A stretch of 16,688 nucleotides of DNA from Bacteroidales bacterium (lineage in GTDB: Bacteria; Bacteroidota; Bacteroidia; Bacteroidales; VadinHA17). A program made the translations under genes and the position numbers. Location of the stretch: contig DOZA01000179.1 in NCBI GenBank assembly GCA_003518245.1, positions 440-17,127 on the forward strand, in the 5' to 3' direction. Position 1 is the first letter of the stretch. The number at the start of each line of letters is the position of its first letter. A model generated the notes under the pieces. That model made no database searches. It was not told where the DNA came from and saw only the letters and a list, made by a program, of their open reading frames with translations. Below, piece by piece: positions 16,083 through 16,688 of the stretch.

Positions 16083-16688
16083 TCAGCTTGATAGTATCTC
16101 GGCTATCTCAAGAAGGTTGCGGTTCACGCTTTTATGTAATTTTATTGCTTTACGAAAAGGTATCAGCACTATTTCATTATTTTGTATCCCAACCATAGTA
16201 CTTTTCTGGTCATCCAGGAGTGCTTCCACGGCTGCATAGCCCAGCCTGCTTGCTGATACACGGTCAAAAGCAGAAGGAGATCCGCCACGCTGCACATGTC
16301 CCAGTACAGTTATTCTTATATCATAATTCGGAAAATGTTTCTTCACATTGTTTGCTAGTTTATATGCACCTCCTTCTTTATCACCTTCAGCTACAATTAC
16401 TATATTACTGGCTTTCTGTCTGCGACCACTTTCAAGCATCCTGTTTAGTTTTTCAATCTCATCACTTACTTCAGGAATGACTATAGCTTCAGCCCCGGCT
16501 GCTATCCCACTTCGCAGGGCTATAAAACCTGCCTCAGCTCCCATCACTTCAATAAAGAATAGCCTGTTATGGGCACTGGCTGTATCCCTTATCTTATCTA
16601 CAGCTTCCACAACAGTATTAAGGGCAGTGTCGTACCCAATGGTGTAATCAGTGCCATAAAGATCATTATCAATAGTTCCTGGAATACC
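16083..16688 (-). CDS. pfkA: 6-phosphofructokinase, partial (N-terminus off window)
   Basis: This is the C-terminal 201 residues of an ATP-type phosphofructokinase, which converts fructose 6-phosphate to fructose 1,6-bisphosphate in glycolysis. The reading frame is open to the window edge, where it shows GIPGTIDNDL with the catalytic Asp pair, then GTDYTIGYDTA. The Gly before TIDND (not Lys) fits ATP rather than pyrophosphate use. Further substrate residues by comparison with E. coli PfkA are the Arg in NRLFFIEVMG (R162 equivalent), the Glu in VAEGD (E222), the Arg of RITVLGHVQRGG (R243), and the His and Arg in the same loop (H249, R252). The EVMGR loop Arg (R171 equivalent) is Ala here. The C-terminus ends normally. 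A GTG at 16610 is internal, not the start. The gene converges on the hybrid kinase. Confidence 0.95.
   Translation of the reverse strand, partial: GIPGTIDNDLYGTDYTIGYDTALNTVVEAVDKIRDTASAHNRLFFIEVMGAEAGFIALRSGIAAGAEAIVIPEVSDEIEKLNRMLESGRRQKASNIVIVAEGDKEGGAYKLANNVKKHFPNYDIRITVLGHVQRGGSPSAFDRVSASRLGYAAVEALLDDQKSTMVGIQNNEIVLIPFRKAIKLHKSVNRNLLEIAEILSS

Noticed and set aside
1..16688. CRISPR arrays, tRNA/rRNA genes, IS elements, toxin-antitoxin or defence systems
   Set aside because: I saw no regularly spaced direct repeats, cloverleaf signatures, transposases or defence-type domains on either strand; the window reads as housekeeping and signalling genes.

Overview
The window looks like ordinary chromosomal sequence from a member of the Bacteroidota, probably a Bacteroidales-type organism. 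The supporting signs are AT-rich DNA, no clear Shine-Dalgarno sequences ahead of the genes, several upstream -7 boxes of the TAnnTTTG type known from this phylum, and protein families in their Bacteroidota form (deoxynucleoside kinase, succinyl-CoA synthetase beta, TPR/OmpA-like lipoprotein, soluble and membrane hybrid histidine kinases, secreted GH38 enzyme). I see no phage, IS element, CRISPR array, rRNA or tRNA.

Layout, left to right. Positions 1-26 are a perfect palindrome of a dispersed-repeat type, just ahead of a deoxynucleoside kinase (34-678, +). A promoter precedes a large lipoprotein with an OmpA-like core and TPR repeats (781-2490, +). A bidirectional terminator hairpin separates it from a convergent SPOUT RNA 2'-O-methyltransferase (2568-3107, -). 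A short divergent intergenic region with a 9-bp inverted repeat leads into sucC (3208-4398, +). The 441-bp gap after sucC holds a small minus-strand gene below the usual ORF cutoff: a YjdI/Fer4_19-type iron-sulfur protein cut short at its C-terminus (4452-4616). It also holds a promoter for a membrane-anchored hybrid histidine kinase (4840-6705, +).

Next come priA (6797-9073, +), a convergent GT4 glycosyltransferase (9125-10264, -; start revised) and, divergent from it, a very large secreted GH38-type alpha-mannosidase (10452-14003, +). A second, soluble hybrid histidine kinase follows (14107-16074, +; start revised to the ATG). The window ends inside a convergent ATP-type 6-phosphofructokinase (16083-16688, -, N-terminus off the edge).

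The genes do not form one pathway. They mix central carbon metabolism (sucC, pfkA), nucleotide salvage, replication restart (priA), RNA modification, envelope and glycan functions, and signalling, mostly in single-gene units that often switch strand. I did not find a convincing new multi-gene system. The points most worth a second look are: the first hybrid kinase has lost its receiver phospho-acceptor Asp (Asn553) and the conserved Lys (Glu603), while its paralogue 8 kb away keeps both; the unlisted truncated iron-sulfur gene; the edge palindrome abutting a gene start; and an Arg-to-Ala change in the substrate loop of phosphofructokinase.
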